Positions 35,901 to 50,860 of a stretch of DNA of 64,000 nt are shown here, piece by piece. Each line of letters opens with the position of its first letter. Position 1 is the stretch's first letter. Both the position numbers and the translations under genes were made by a program. Origin of the DNA: Apostichopus japonicus (Eukaryota > Echinodermata > Holothuroidea > Aspidochirotida > Stichopodidae); NCBI RefSeq assembly GCF_037975245.1, contig NC_092571.1, positions 8,780,501-8,844,500 on the forward strand, written 5' to 3'. The notes under the pieces are model-generated. The model was given only the letters and a program-made list of their open reading frames with translations. It was not told the origin of the DNA and ran no database searches.

Positions 35901-36955
35901 ACACAACCTTGTTGTGGTCCTCCTCGACAACGTCTTTGTTGTTGTGTCCACTGCCAACCTTTGTGGTCCTCGGCATCACCACAACCTTTGTTGTTTGTTG
36001 TTGTTTGTTGTTGTGTCCACCACCAACTTTTGTTGCCGTTGTTGTTGTTATTGTCAACTTCGTCTTACACCTATTAACAATAAAAAAACGAAAGCTTAAT
36101 TGGATTGGGCATAAAACAACATAACATAGAACAAAGAAACTAAAAACAAACATGATAAAAACTTCAATATTAAATTGAACAAACATGGAACAAACACAAC
36201 CTTGTTGTGGTCCTCCTCGACAACGTCTTTGTTGTTGTGTCCACTGCCAACCTTTGTGGTCCTCGGCATCACCACAACCTTTGTTGTTTGTTGTTGTTTG
36301 TTGTTGTGTCCACCACCAACTTTTGTTGCCGTTGTTGTTGTTATTGTCAACTTCGTCTTACACCTATTAACAATAAAAAAAGAAAGCTTAATTGGATTGG
36401 GCATAAAACAACATTACATAGAACAAACACAGAACAAACAAACAACAAACAAACATATCAAACAGAAGAAACAGAACATTGTAGAACAAACAAACTAAAA
36501 ACAAACATGAAAAATGATACCAAACACAACCTTGTTCTTTGTTGTTTTGTTCACTGCCAACCTTTCTGGTCCTCGGCTCTACCACAACCTTTGTTGTTGT
36601 TTTTGTTGTTGTGTCCATCACCAACTTTGGTTGTTGTTGTGTCCATCACCAACTTTGGTTGTTGTTGTTGTTGTCGTAGTCCACTTCCTGTTACACCTAT
36701 TAACAAGAAAAAAAGAAAGCTTAAATTGGATTGGGCATTAAACAACATTACATAGAACAAACAAACAGTAAAAACAAACAACAAACAAAAAACGTAGAAC
36801 AAACAAACAATAAACAAACAAAGGAGAAACGTAGCATAGAACAAACAAACACGAAAAAACTTCAACGATAAATTGAACAACCTTGTTGTGGTCTTCCTCG
36901 ACAACCTATTTGTTGTTGTGTCCACTGCCAACCTTTGTCGTCCTCCACACCACCA
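32979..36955. repeat. Block duplicate of 22,158-25,760, offset 10,810 then 11,190 bp
   Basis: Positions 22716 and 23096 match 33526 and 33906 (offset 10,810). After the extra 380-bp D at 33,918-34,297 the offset becomes 11,190: 23794 to 34984, 24145 to 35335, 24702 to 35892, 24995 to 36185, 25361 to 36551. Shared private features include ACTAAAAGCAAACATG (22,671 and 33,481) and a truncated D of 293 bp (24,714 and 35,904). Agreement up to one D unit shows that block copying came before the third D. Confidence 0.82.
33538..34627. repeat. Array 2: triple D expansion (380 + 380 + 330 bp)
   Basis: D-type heads start at 33,538, 33,918 and 34,298. The first two are hybrids with a D head and a C tail (ACATACATCAAAC...GATAAAAACTTC) and are 380 bp each; the third has the normal D tail. 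The HOR that contains them is therefore 2,356 bp. The same hybrid occurs once at 22,728, 41,141, 44,703, 49,816 and 54,911, so this is a local amplification of an existing hybrid. Confidence 0.88.
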
Positions 36956-38806
36956 CAACCTTTGTTGTTGTTGTTGTTTTTGTTGTGGTGTCCATCACCA
37001 ACTTTGGTTGTTGTTGTTGTTGTTGTCGTAGTCCACTTCCTGTTACACCTATTAACAAGAAAAAAAGAAAGCTTAAATTGGATTGGGCATTAAACAACAT
37101 TACATAGAATAAACAAACCAAACAAACATTGAACTAACATACCAAACAAACAACAAACAAACATATCAAACAAACAAAGAACAAACAATCTAAAAACAAA
37201 CATGAAAAAACTTCAACGATAAATTGAACAAACATGGAACAAACACAACCTTGTTGTGGTCGTCCTCGACAACGTCTTTGTTGTTGTGTCCACTGCCAAC
37301 CTTTGTGGTCCTCGGCATCACCAAAACCTTTGTTGTTGTTGTTGTTTGTATCCACCACCAACTTCGGTTGTCATAGTCCACTTCATGTAACACCTATTAA
37401 CAAGAAAAAAAAAGAAAGCTCAAATTGGATTGGGCATTAAACAACATTACATAAAACAAATAAACAACAAACAAACATTGCCAACCTTTGTGGTCCTATG
37501 CATCACCACAACCTTTGTTGTTTTTGTTGTTGTTGTTGTTGTTGTTTGTGTCCACCACCAACTTGGTTGTTGTTGTCGTAGTCCACTTCATGTAACACCT
37601 ATTAACAAGAAAAGAACGAAAGCTCAAATTGGATTGGGCATTAAACAACATTACATAGAACATACATCAAACAAAAAACAAACAAAAATACACTAAAGGA
37701 ACAACAAAAAAACATATCAAACAAACAAAGAAGAAACATAACATAGAACAAAGAAACTAAAAACAAACATGATAAAAACTTCAATAATAAATTGAACAAA
37801 CATGGAACAAACACAACCTTGTTGTGGTCCTCCTCGACAACGTCTTTGTTGTTGTGTCCACTGCCAACCTTTGTGGTCCTCGGCATCACCACAACCTTTG
37901 TTGTTGTTTGTTGTTGTGTCCACCACCAACTTTTGTTGCCGTTGTTGTTGTTATTGTCAACTTCGTCTTACACCTATTAACAATAAAAAAAGAAAGCTTA
38001 ATTGGATTGGGCATAAAACAACATTACATAGAACAAACACAGAACAAACAAACAACAAACAAACATATCAAACAGAGAAGAAACAGAACATTGTAGAACA
38101 AACAAACTAAAAACAAACATGAAAAATGATACCAAACACAACCTTGTTCTTTGTTGTTTTCTTCACTGCCAACCTTTCTGGTCCTCGGCTCTACCACAAC
38201 CTTTGTTGTTGTTTTTGTTGTTGTGTCCATAACCAACTTTGGTTGTTGTTGTTGTTGTCGTAGTCCACTTCCTGTTACACCTATTAACAAGAAAAAAAGA
38301 AAGCTTAAATTGGATTGGGCATTAAACAACATTACATAGAACAAACAAACAGTAAAAACAAACAACAAACAAAAAACGTAGAACAAACAAACAATAAACA
38401 AACAAAGGAGAAACGTAGCATAGAACAAACAAACACGAAAAAACGATAAATTGAACAACCTTGTTGTGGTCTTCCTCGACAACCTGTTTGTTGTTGTGTC
38501 CACTGCCAACCTTTGTCGTCCTCCACACCACCACAACCTTTGTTGTTGTTGTTGTTTTTGTTGTTGTGTCCATCACCAACTTTGGTTGTTGTTGTTGTTG
38601 TTGTCGTAGTCCACTTCCTGTTACACCTATTAACAAGAAAAAAAGAAAGCTTGGATTGGGCATTAAACAACATTACATAGAATAAACAAACCAAACAAAC
38701 ATTGAACTAACATACCAAACAAACAACAAACAAACATATCAAACAAACAAAGAACAAACAATCTAAAAACAAACATGAAAAAACTTCAACGATAAATTGA
38801 ACAAAC

Positions 38807-39463
38807 ATGGAACAAACACAACCTTGTTGTGGTCGTCCTCGACAACGTCTTTGTTGTTGTGTCCACTGCCAACCTTTGTGGTCCTCGGCATCACCACAAC
38901 CTTTGTTGTTGTTGTTGTTTGTATCCACCACCAACTTCGGTTGTCATAGTCCACTTCATGTAACACCTCTTAACAAGAAAAAAAAAGCTCAAATTGGATT
39001 GGGCATTAAACAACATTACGTAAAACAAATAAACAACAAACAAACATTGCCAACCTTTGTGGTCCTATGCATCACCACAACCTTTGTTGTTGTTGTTGTT
39101 GTTGTTGTTTGTGTCCACCACCAACTTGGTTGTTGTTGTCGTAGTCCACTTCATGTAACACCTATTAACAAGAAAAAAACGAAAGCTCAAATTGGATTGG
39201 GCATTAAACAACATTACATAAAACAAATAAACAACAAACAAACATTGCCAACCTTTGTGGTCCTATGCATCACCACAACCTTTGTTGTTTTTGTTGTTGT
39301 TGTTGTTGTTGTTTGTGTCCACCACCAACTTGGTTGTTGTTGTCGTAGTCCACTTCATGTAACACCTATTAACAAGAAAAGAACGAAAGCTCAAATTGGA
39401 TTGGGCATTAAACAACATTACATAGAACATACATCAAACAAAAAACAAACAAAAATACACTAA
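38807..39463. repeat. Array 2: tandem C duplication inside one HOR
   Basis: Two C-type monomers (CCTATGCATCACC at about 39,065 and 39,260) follow each other, giving a 1,767-bp HOR. The second comes from a copy carrying AACAAGAAAAGAACG. The duplication also creates the longest open frame of the array (218 codons), which is not a gene. Confidence 0.8.
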
Positions 39464-42400
39464 AGGAACAACAAAAAAACATATCAAACAAACAAAGAAG
39501 AAACATAACATAGAACAAAGAAACTAAAAACAAACATGATAAAAACTTCAATAATAAATTGAACAAACATGGAACAAACACAACCTTGTTGTGGTCCTCC
39601 TCGACAACGTCTTTGTTGTTGTGTCCACTGCCAACCTTTGTGGTCCTCGGCATCACCACAACCTTTGTTGTTGTTTGTTGTTGTGTCCACCACCAACTTT
39701 TGTTGCCGTTGTTGTTGTTATTGTCAACTTCGTCTTACACCTATTAACAATAAAAAAAGAAAGCTTAATTGGATTGGGCATAAAACAACATTACATAGAA
39801 CAAACACAGAACAAACAAACAACAAACAAACATATCAAACAGAGAAGAAACAGAACATTGTAGAACAAACAAACTAAAAACAAACATGAAAAATGATACC
39901 AAACACAACCTTGTTCTTTGTTGTTTTCTTCACTGCCAACCTTTCTGGTCCTCGGCTCTACCACAACCTTTGTTGTTGTTTTTGTTGTTGTGTCCATAAC
40001 CAACTTTGGTTGTTGTTGTTGTTGTCGTAGTCCACTTCCTGTTACACCTATTAACAAGAAAAAAAGAAAGCTTAAATTGGATTGGGCATTAAACAACATT
40101 ACATAGAACAAACAAACAGTAAAAACAAACAACAAACAAAAAACGTAGAACAAACAAACAATAAACAAACAAAGGAGAAACGTAGCATAGAACAAACAAA
40201 CACGAAAAAACGATAAATTGAACAACCTTGTTGTGGTCTTCCTCGACAACCTGTTTGTTGTTGTGTCCACTGCCAACCTTTGTCGTCCTCCACACCACCA
40301 CAACCTTTGTTGTTGTTGTTGTTTTTGTTGTTGTGTCCATCACCAACTTTGGTTGTTGTTGTTGTTGTTGTCGTAGTCCACTTCCTGTTACACCTATTAA
40401 CAAGAAAAAAAGAAAGCTTGGATTGGGCATTAAACAACATTACATAGAATAAACAAACCAAACAAACATTGAACTAACATACCAAACAAACAACAAACAA
40501 ACATATCAAACAAACAAAGAACAAACAATCTAAAAACAAACATGAAAAAACTTCAACGATAAATTGAACAAACATGGAACAAACACAACCTTGTTGTGGT
40601 CGTCCTCGACAACGTCTTTGTTGTTGTGTCCACTGCCAACCTTTGTGGTCCTCGGCATCACCACAACCTTTGTTGTTGTTGTTGTTTGTATCCACCACCA
40701 ACTTCGGTTGTCATAGTCCACTTCATGTAACACCTCTTAACAAGAAAAAAAAAGCTCAAATTGGATTGGGCATTAAACAACATTACGTAAAACAAATAAA
40801 CAACAAACAAACATTGCCAACCTTTGTGGTCCTATGCATCACCACAACCTTTGTTGTTGTTGTTGTTGTTGTTGTTTGTGTCCACCACCAACTTGGTTGT
40901 TGTTGTCGTAGTCCACTTCATGTAACACCTATTAACAAGAAAAAAACGAAAGCTCAAATTGGATTGGGCATTAAACAACATTACATAGAACATACATCAA
41001 ACAAAAAACAAACAAAAATACACTAAAGGAACAACAAAAAAACATATCAAACAAACAAAGAAACATAACATAGAACAAAGAAACTAAAAGCAAACATGAT
41101 AAAAACTTCAATAATAAATTGAACAAACATGGAACAAACACAACCTTGTTGTGGTCCTCCTCGACAACGTCTTTGTTGTTGTGTCCACTGCCAACCTTTG
41201 TGGTCCTCGGCATCACCACAACCTTTGTTGTTTGTTGTTGTTTGTTGTTGTGTCCACCACCAACTTTTGTTGCCGTTGTTGTTGTTATTGTCAACTTCGT
41301 CTTACACCTATTAACAATAAAAAAAGAAAGCTTAATTGGATTGGGCATAAAACAACATTACATAGAACATACATCAAACAAAAAACAAACAAAAATACAC
41401 TAAAGGAACAACAAAAAAACATATCAAACAAACAAAGAAGAAACATAACATAGAACAAAGAAACTAAAAACAAACATGATAAAAACTTCAATATTAAATT
41501 GAACAAACATGGAACAAACACAACCTTGTTGTGGTCCTCCTCGACAACGTCTTTGTTGTTGTGTCCACTGCCAACCTTTGTGGTCCTCGGCATCACCACA
41601 ACCTTTGTTGTTTGTTGTTGTTTGTTGTTGTGTCCACCACCAACTTTTGTTGCCGTTGTTGTTGTTATTGTCAACTTCGTCTTACACCTATTAACAATAA
41701 AAAAAGAAAGCTTAATTGGATTGGGCATAAAACAACATTACATAGAACAAACACAGAACAAACAAACAACAAACAAACATATCAAACAGAAGAAACAGAA
41801 CATTGTAGAACAAACAAACTAAAAACAAACATGAAAAATGATACCAAACACAACCTTGTTCTTTGTTGTTTTGTTCACTGCCAACCTTTCTGGTCCTCGG
41901 CTCTACCACAACCTTTGTTGTTGTTTTTGTTGTTGTGTCCATCACCAACTTTGGTTGTTGTTGTGTCCATCACCAACTTTGGTTGTTGTTGTTGTTGTCG
42001 TAGTCCACTTCCTGTTACACCTATTAACAAGAAAAAAAGAAAGCTTAAATTGGATTGGGCATTAAACAACATTACATAGAACAAACAAACAGTAAAAACA
42101 AACAACAAACAAAAAACGTAGAACAAACAAACAATAAACAAACAAAGGAGAAACGTAGCATAGAACAAACAAACACGAAAAAACTTCAACGATAAATTGA
42201 ACAACCTTGTTGTGGTCTTCCTCGACAACCTATTTGTTGTTGTGTCCACTGCCAACCTTTGTCGTCCTCCACACCACCACAACCTTTGTTGTTGTTGTTG
42301 TTTTTGTTGTGGTGTCCATCACCAACTTTGGTTGTTGTTGTTGTTGTTGTCGTAGTCCACTTCCTGTTACACCTATTAACAAGAAAAAAAGAAAGCTTAA

Positions 42401-45400
42401 ATTGGATTGGGCATTAAACAACATTACATAGAATAAACAAACCAAACAAACATTGAACTAACATACCAAACAAACAACAAACAAACATATCAAACAAACA
42501 AAGAACAAACAATCTAAAAACAAACATGAAAAAACTTCAACGATAAATTGAACAAACATGGAACAAACACAACCTTGTTGTGGTCGTCCTCGACAACGTC
42601 TTTGTTGTTGTGTCCACTGCCAACCTTTGTGGTCCTCGGGCATCACCACAACCTTTGTTGTTGTTGTTGTTTGTATCCACCACAAACTTCGGTTGTCATA
42701 GTCCACTTCATGTAACACCTATTAACAAGAAAAAAAAAGAAAGCTCAAATTGGATTGGGCATTAAACAACATTACATAAAACAAATAAACAACAAACAAA
42801 CATTGCCAACCTTTGTGGTCCTATGCATCACCACAACCTTTGTTGTTTTTGTTGTTGTTGTTGTTGTTGTTGTTGTTTGTGTCCACCACCAACTTGGTTG
42901 TTGTTGTCGTAGTCCACTTCATGTAACACCTATTAACAAGAAAAGAACGAAAGCTCAAATTGGATTGGGCATTAAACAACATTACATAGAACATACATCA
43001 AACAAAAAACAAACAAAAATACACTAAAGGAACAACAAAAAAACATATCAAACAAACAAAGAAGAAACATAACATAGAACAAAGAAACTAAAAACAAACA
43101 TGATAAAAACTTCAATAATAAATTGAACAAACATGGAACAAACACAACCTTGTTGTGGTCCTCCTCGACAACGTCTTTGTTGTTGTGTCCACTGCCAACC
43201 TTTGTGGTCCTCGGCATCACCACAACCTTTGTTGTTGTTTGTTGTTGTGTCCACCACCAACTTTTGTTGCCGTTGTTGTTGTTATTGTCAACTTCGTCTT
43301 ACACCTATTAACAATAAAAAAAGAAAGCTTAATTGGATTGGGCATAAAACAACATTACATAGAACAAACACAGAACAAACAAACAACAAACAAACATATC
43401 AAACAGAGAAGAAACAGAACATTGTAGAACAAACAAACTAAAAACAAACATGAAAAATGATACCAAACACAACCTTGTTCTTTGTTGTTTTCTTCACTGC
43501 CAACCTTTCTGGTCCTCGGCTCTACCACAACCGTTGTTGTTGTTTTTGTTGTTGTGTCCATAACCAACTTTGGTTGTTGTTGTTGTTGTCGTAGTCCACT
43601 TCCTGTTACACCTATTAACAAGAAAAAAAGAAAGCTTAAATTGGATTGGGCATTAAACAACATTACATAGAACAAACAAACAGTAAAAACAAACAACAAA
43701 CAAAAAACGTAGAACAAACAAACAATAAACAAACAAAGGAGAAACGTAGCATAGAACAAACAAACACGAAAAAACGATAAATTGAACAACCTTGTTGTGG
43801 TCTTCCTCGACAACCTGTTTGTTGTTGTGTCCACTGCCAACCTTTGTCGTCCTCCACACCACCACAACCTTTGTTGTTGTTGTTGTTTTTGTTGTTGTGT
43901 CCATCACCAACTTTGGTTGTTGTTGTTGTTGTTGTCGTAGTCCACTTCCTGTTACACCTATTAACAAGAAAAAAAGAAAGCTTGGATTGGGCATTAAACA
44001 ACATTACATAGAATAAACAAACCAAACAAACATTGAACTAACATACCAAACAAACAACAAACAAACATATCAAACAAACAAAGAACAAACAATCTAAAAA
44101 CAAACATGAAAAAACTTCAACGATAAATTGAACAAACATGGAACAAACACAACCTTGTTGTGGTCGTCCTCGACAACGTCTTTGTTGTTGTGTCCACTGC
44201 CAACCTTTGTGGTCCTCGGCATCACCACAACCTTTGTTGTTGTTGTTGTTTGTATCCACCACCAACTTCGGTTGTCATAGTGCACTTCATGTAACACCTC
44301 TTAACAAGAAAAAAAAAGAAAGCTCAAATTGGATTGGGCATTAAACAACATTACGTAAAACAAATAAACAACAAACAAACATTGCCAACCTTTGTGGTCC
44401 TATGCATCACCACAACCTTTGTTGTTGTTGTTGTTGTTTGTGTCCACCACCAACTTGGTTGTTGTTGTCGTAGTCCACTTCATGTAACACCTATTAACAA
44501 GAAAAAAACGAAAGCTCAAATTGGATTGGGCATTAAACAACATTACATAGAACATACATCAAACAAAAAACAAACAAAAATACACTAAAGGAACAACAAA
44601 AAAACATATCAAACAAACAAAGAAACATAACATAGAACAAAGAAACTAAAAGCAAACATGATAAAAACTTCAATATTAAATTGAACAAATATGGAACAAA
44701 CACAACCTTGTTGTGGTCCTCCTCGACAACGTCTTTGTTGTTGTGTCCACTGCCAACCTTTGTGGTCCTCGGCATCACCACAACCTTTGTTGTTTGTTGT
44801 TGTTGTGTCCACCACCAACTTTTGTTGCCGTTGTTGTTGTTATTGTCAACTTCGTCTTACACCTATTAACAATAAAAAAAGAAAGCTTAATTGGATTGGG
44901 CATAAAACAACATTACATAGAACATACATCAAACAAAAAACAAACAAAAATACACTAAAGGAACAACAAAAAAACATATCAAACAAACAAAGAAGAAACA
45001 TAACATAGAACAAAGAAACTAAAAACAAACATGATAAAAACTTCAATATTAAATTGAACAAACATGGAACAAACACAACCTTGTTGTGGTCCTCCTCGAC
45101 AACGTCTTTGTTGTTGTGTCCACTGCCAACCTTTGTGGTCCTCGGCATCACCACAACCTTTGTTGTTTGTTGTTGTTTGTTGTTGTGTCCACCACCAACT
45201 TTTGTTGCCGTTGTTGTTGTTATTGTCAACTTCGTCTTACACCTATTAACAATAAAAAAAGAAAGCTTAATTGGATTGGGCATAAAACAACATTACATAG
45301 AACAAACACAGAACAAACAAACAACAAACAAACATATCAAACAGAAGAAACAGAACATTGTAGAACAAACAAACTAAAAACAAACATGAAAAATGATACC

Positions 45401-45756
45401 AAACACAACCTTGTTCTTTGTTGTTTTCTTCACTGCCAACCTTTCTGGTCCTCGGCTCTACCACAACCTTTGTTGTTGTTTTTGTTGTTGTGTCCATCAC
45501 CAACTTTGGTTGTTGTTGTGTCCATCACCAACTTTGGTTGTTGTTGTTGTTGTCGTAGTCCACTTCCTGTTACACCTATTAACAAGAAAAAAAGAAAGCT
45601 TAAATTGGATTGGGCATTAAACAACATTACATAGAACAAACAAACAGTAAAAACAAACAACAAACAAAAAACGTAGAACAAACAAACAATAAACAAACAA
45701 AGGAGAAACGTAGCATAGAACAAACAAACACGAAAAAACTTCAACGATAAATTGAA

Positions 45757-48700
45757 CAACCTTGTTGTGGTCTTCCTCGACAACCTATTTGTTGTTGTGT
45801 CCACTGCCAACCTTTGTCGTCCTCCACACCACCACAACCTTTGTTGTTGTTGTTGTTTTTGTTGTGGTGTCCATCACCAACTTTGGTTGTTGTTGTTGTT
45901 GTTGTCGTAGTCCACTTCCTGTTACACCTATTAACAAGAAAAAAAGAAAGCTTAAATTGGATTGGGCATTAAACAACATTACATAGAATAAACAAACCAA
46001 ACAAACATTGAACTAACATACCAAACAAACAACAAACAAACATATCAAACAAACAAAGAACAAACAATCTAAAAACAAACATGAAAAAACTTCAACGATA
46101 AATTGAACAAACATGGAACAAACACAACCTTGTTGTGGTCGTCCTCGACAACGTCTTTGTTGTTGTGTCCACTGCCAACCTTTGTGGTCCTCGGGCATCA
46201 CCACAACCTTTGTTGTTGTTGTTGTTTGTATCCACCACAAACTTCGGTTGTCATAGTCCACTTCATGTAACACCTATTAACAAGAAAAAAAAAGAAAGCT
46301 CAAATTGGATTGGGCATTAAACAACATTACATAAAACAAATAAACAACAAACAAACATTGCCAACCTTTGTGGTCCTATGCATCACCACAACCTTTGTTG
46401 TTTTTGTTGTTGTTGTTGTTGTTGTTTGTGTCCACCACCAACTTGGTTGTTGTTGTCGTAGTCCACTTCATGTAACACCTATTAACAAGAAAAAAACGAA
46501 AGCTCAAATTGGATTGGGCATTAAACAACATTACATAGAACATACATCAAACAAAAAACAAACAAAAATACACTAAAGGAACAACAAAAAAACATATCAA
46601 ACAAACAAAGAAGAAACATAACATAGAACAAAGAAACTAAAAACAAACATGATAAAAACTTCAATAATAAATTGAACAAACATGGAACAAACACAACCTT
46701 GTTGTGGTCCTCCTCGACAACGTCTTTGTTGTTGTGTCCACTGCCAACCTTTGTGGTCCTCGGCATCACCACAACCTTTGTTGTTGTTTGTTGTTGTGTC
46801 CACCACCAACTTTTGTTGCCGTTGTTGTTGTTATTGTCAACTTCGTCTTACACCTATTAACAATAAAAAAAGAAAGCTTAATTGGATTGGGCATAAAACA
46901 ACATTACATAGAACAAACACAGAACAAACAAACAACAAACAAACATATCAAACAGAGAAGAAACAGAACATTGTAGAACAAACAAACTAAAAACAAACAT
47001 GAAAAATGATACCAAACACAACCTTGTTCTTTGTTGTTTTCTTCACTGCCAACCTTTCTGGTCCTCGGCTCTACCACAACCTTTGTTGTTGTTTTTGTTG
47101 TTGTGTCCATAACCAACTTTGGTTGTTGTTGTTGTTGTCGTAGTCCACTTCCTGTTACACCTATTAACAAGAAAAAAAGAAAGCTTAAATTGGATTGGGC
47201 ATTAAACAACATTACATAGAACAAACAAACAGTAAAAACAAACAACAAACAAAAAACGTAGAACAAACAAACAATAAACAAACAAAGGAGAAACGTAGCA
47301 TAGAACAAACAAACACGAAAAAACGATAAATTGAACAACCTTGTTGTGGTCTTCCTCGACAACCTGTTTGTTGTTGTGTCCACTGCCAACCTTTGTCGTC
47401 CTCCACACCACCACAACCTTTGTTGTTGTTGTTGTTTTTGTTGTTGTGTCCATCACCAACTTTGGTTGTTGTTGTTGTTGTTGTCGTAGTCCACTTCCTG
47501 TTACACCTATTAACAAGAAAAAAAGAAAGCTTGGATTGGGCATTAAACAACATTACATAGAATAAACAAACCAAACAAACATTGAACTAACATACCAAAC
47601 AAACAACAAACAAACATATCAAACAAACAAAGAACAAACAATCTAAAAACAAACATGAAAAAACTTCAACGATAAATTGAACAAACATGGAACAAACACA
47701 ACCTTGTTGTGGTCGTCCTCGACAACGTCTTTGTTGTTGTGTCCACTGCCAACCTTTGTGGTCCTCGGCATCACCACAACCTTTGTTGTTGTTGTTGTTT
47801 GTATCCACCACCAACTTCGGTTGTCATAGTCCACTTCATGTAACACCTCTTAACAAGAAAAAAAAAGAAAGCTCAAATTGGATTGGGCATTAAACAACAT
47901 TACGTAAAACAAATAAACAACAAACAAACATTGCCAACCTTTGTGGTCCTATGCATCACCACAACCTTTGTTGTTGTTGTTGTTGTTTGTGTCCACCACC
48001 AACTTGGTTGTTGTTGTCGTAGTCCACTTCATGTAACACCTATTAACAAGAAAAAAACGAAAGCTCAAATTGGATTGGGCATTAAACAACATTACATAGA
48101 ACATACATCAAACAAAAAACAAACAAAAATACACTAAAGGAACAACAAAAAAACATATCAAACAAACAAAGAAGAAACATAACATAGAACAAAGAAACTA
48201 AAAACAAACATGATAAAAACTTCAATAATAAATTGAACAAACATGGAACAAACACAACCTTGTTGTGGTCCTCCTCGACAACGTCTTTGTTGTTGTGTCC
48301 ACTGCCAACCTTTGTGGTCCTCGGCATCACCACAACCTTTGTTGTTGTTTGTTGTTGTGTCCACCACCAACTTTTGTTGCCGTTGTTGTTGTTATTGTCA
48401 ACTTCGTCTTACACCTATTAACAATAAAAAAAGAAAGCTTAATTGGATTGGGCATAAAACAACATTACATAGAACAAACACAGAACAAACAAACAACAAA
48501 CAAACATATCAAACAGAGAAGAAACAGAACATTGTAGAACAAACAAACTAAAAACAAACATGAAAAATGATACCAAACACAACCTTGTTCTTTGTTGTTT
48601 TCTTCACTGCCAACCTTTCTGGTCCTCGGCTCTACCACAACCTTTGTTGTTGTTTTTGTTGTTGTGTCCATAACCAACTTTGGTTGTTGTTGTTGTTGTC

Positions 48701-50860
48701 GTAGTCCACTTCCTGTTACACCTATTAACAAGAAAAAAAGAAAGCTTAAATTGGATTGGGCATTAAACAACATTACATAGAACAAACAAACAGTAAAAAC
48801 AAACAACAAACAAAAAACGTAGAACAAACAAACAATAAACAAACAAAGGAGAAACGTAGCATAGAACAAACAAACACGAAAAAACGATAAATTGAACAAC
48901 CTTGTTGTGGTCTTCCTCGACAACCTGTTTGTTGTTGTGTCCACTGCCAACCTTTGTCGTCCTCCACACCACCACAACCTTTGTTGTTGTTGTTGTTTTT
49001 GTTGTTGTGTCCATCACCAACTTTGGTTGTTGTTGTTGTTGTTGTCGTAGTCCACTTCCTGTTACACCTATTAACAAGAAAAAAAGAAAGCTTGGATTGG
49101 GCATTAAACAACATTACATAGAATAAACAAACCAAACAAACATTGAACTAACATACCAAACAAACAACAAACAAACATATCAAACAAACAAAGAACAAAC
49201 AATCTAAAAACAAACATGAAAAAACTTCAACGATAAATTGAACAAACATGGAACAAACACAACCTTGTTGTGGTCGTCCTCGACAACGTCTTTGTTGTTG
49301 TGTCCACTGCCAACCTTTGTGGTCCTCGGCATCACCACAACCTTTGTTGTTGTTGTTGTTTGTATCCACCACCAACTTCGGTTGTCATAGTCCACTTCAT
49401 GTAACACCTCTTAACAAGAAAAAAAAAGAAAGCTCAAATTGGATTGGGCATTAAACAACATTACGTAAAACAAATAAACAACAAACAAACATTGCCAACC
49501 TTTGTGGTCCTATGCATCACCACAACCTTTGTTGTTGTTGTTGTTGTTTGTGTCCACCACCAACTTGGTTGTTGTTGTCGTAGTCCACTTCATGTAACAC
49601 CTATTAACAAGAAAAAAACGAAAGCTCAAATTGGATTGGGCATTAAACAACATTACATAGAACATACATCAAACAAAAAACAAACAAAAATACACTAAAG
49701 GAACAACAAAAAAACATATCAAACAAACAAAGAAGAAACATAACATAGAACAAAGAAACTAAAAGCAAACATGATAAAAACTTCAATATTAAATTGAACA
49801 AATATGGAACAAACACAACCTTGTTGTGGTCCTCCTCGACAACGTCTTTGTTGTTGTGTCCACTGCCAACCTTTGTGGTCCTCGGCATCACCACAACCTT
49901 TGTTGTTTGTTGTTGTTGTGTCCACCACCAACTTTTGTTGCCGTTGTTGTTGTTATTGTCAACTTCGTCTTACACCTATTAACAATAAAAAAAGAAAGCT
50001 TAATTGGATTGGGCATAAAACAACATTACATAGAACATACATCAAACAAAAAACAAACAAAAATACACTAAAGGAACAACAAAAAAACATATCAAACAAA
50101 CAAAGAAGAAACATAACATAGAACAAAGAAACTAAAAACAAACATGATAAAAACTTCAATATTAAATTGAACAAACATGGAACAAACACAACCTTGTTGT
50201 GGTCCTCCTCGACAACGTCTTTGTTGTTGTGTCCACTGCCAACCTTTGTGGTCCTCGGCATCACCACAACCTTTGTTGTTTGTTGTTGTTTGTTGTTGTG
50301 TCCACCACCAACTTTTGTTGCCGTTGTTGTTGTTATTGTCAACTTCGTCTTACACCTATTAACAATAAAAAAAGAAAGCTTAATTGGATTGGGCATAAAA
50401 CAACATTACATAGAACAAACACAGAACAAACAAACAACAAACAAACATATCAAACAGAACATTGTAGAACAAACAAACTAAAAACAAACATGAAAAATGA
50501 TACCAAACACAACCTTGTTCTTTGTTGTTTTCTTCACTGCCAACCTTTCTGGTCCTCGGCTCTACCACAACCTTTGTTGTTGTTTTTGTTGTTGTGTCCA
50601 TCACCAACTTTGGTTGTTGTTGTGTCCATCACCAACTTTGGTTGTTGTTGTTGTTGTCGTAGTCCACTTCCTGTTACACCTATTAACAAGAAAAAAAGAA
50701 AGCTTAAATTGGATTGGGCATTAAACAACATTACATAGAACAAACAAACAGTAAAAACAAACAACAAACAAAAAACGTAGAACAAACAAACAATAAACAA
50801 ACAAAGGAGAAACGTAGCATAGAACAAACAAACACGAAAAAACTTCAACGATAAATTGAA
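45757..50860. repeat. Array 2 super-repeat, 5,104 bp, copy 1
   Basis: Three HORs of 1,579, 1,561 and 1,964 bp (5, 5 and 6 monomers) form a unit of 5,104 bp that repeats at 50,861. Its first HOR has a marked B monomer with CCTCGGGCATCACC and CCACCACAAACTTC (46,190 and 46,233). Its third HOR has the D/C hybrid plus D. Confidence 0.87.
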
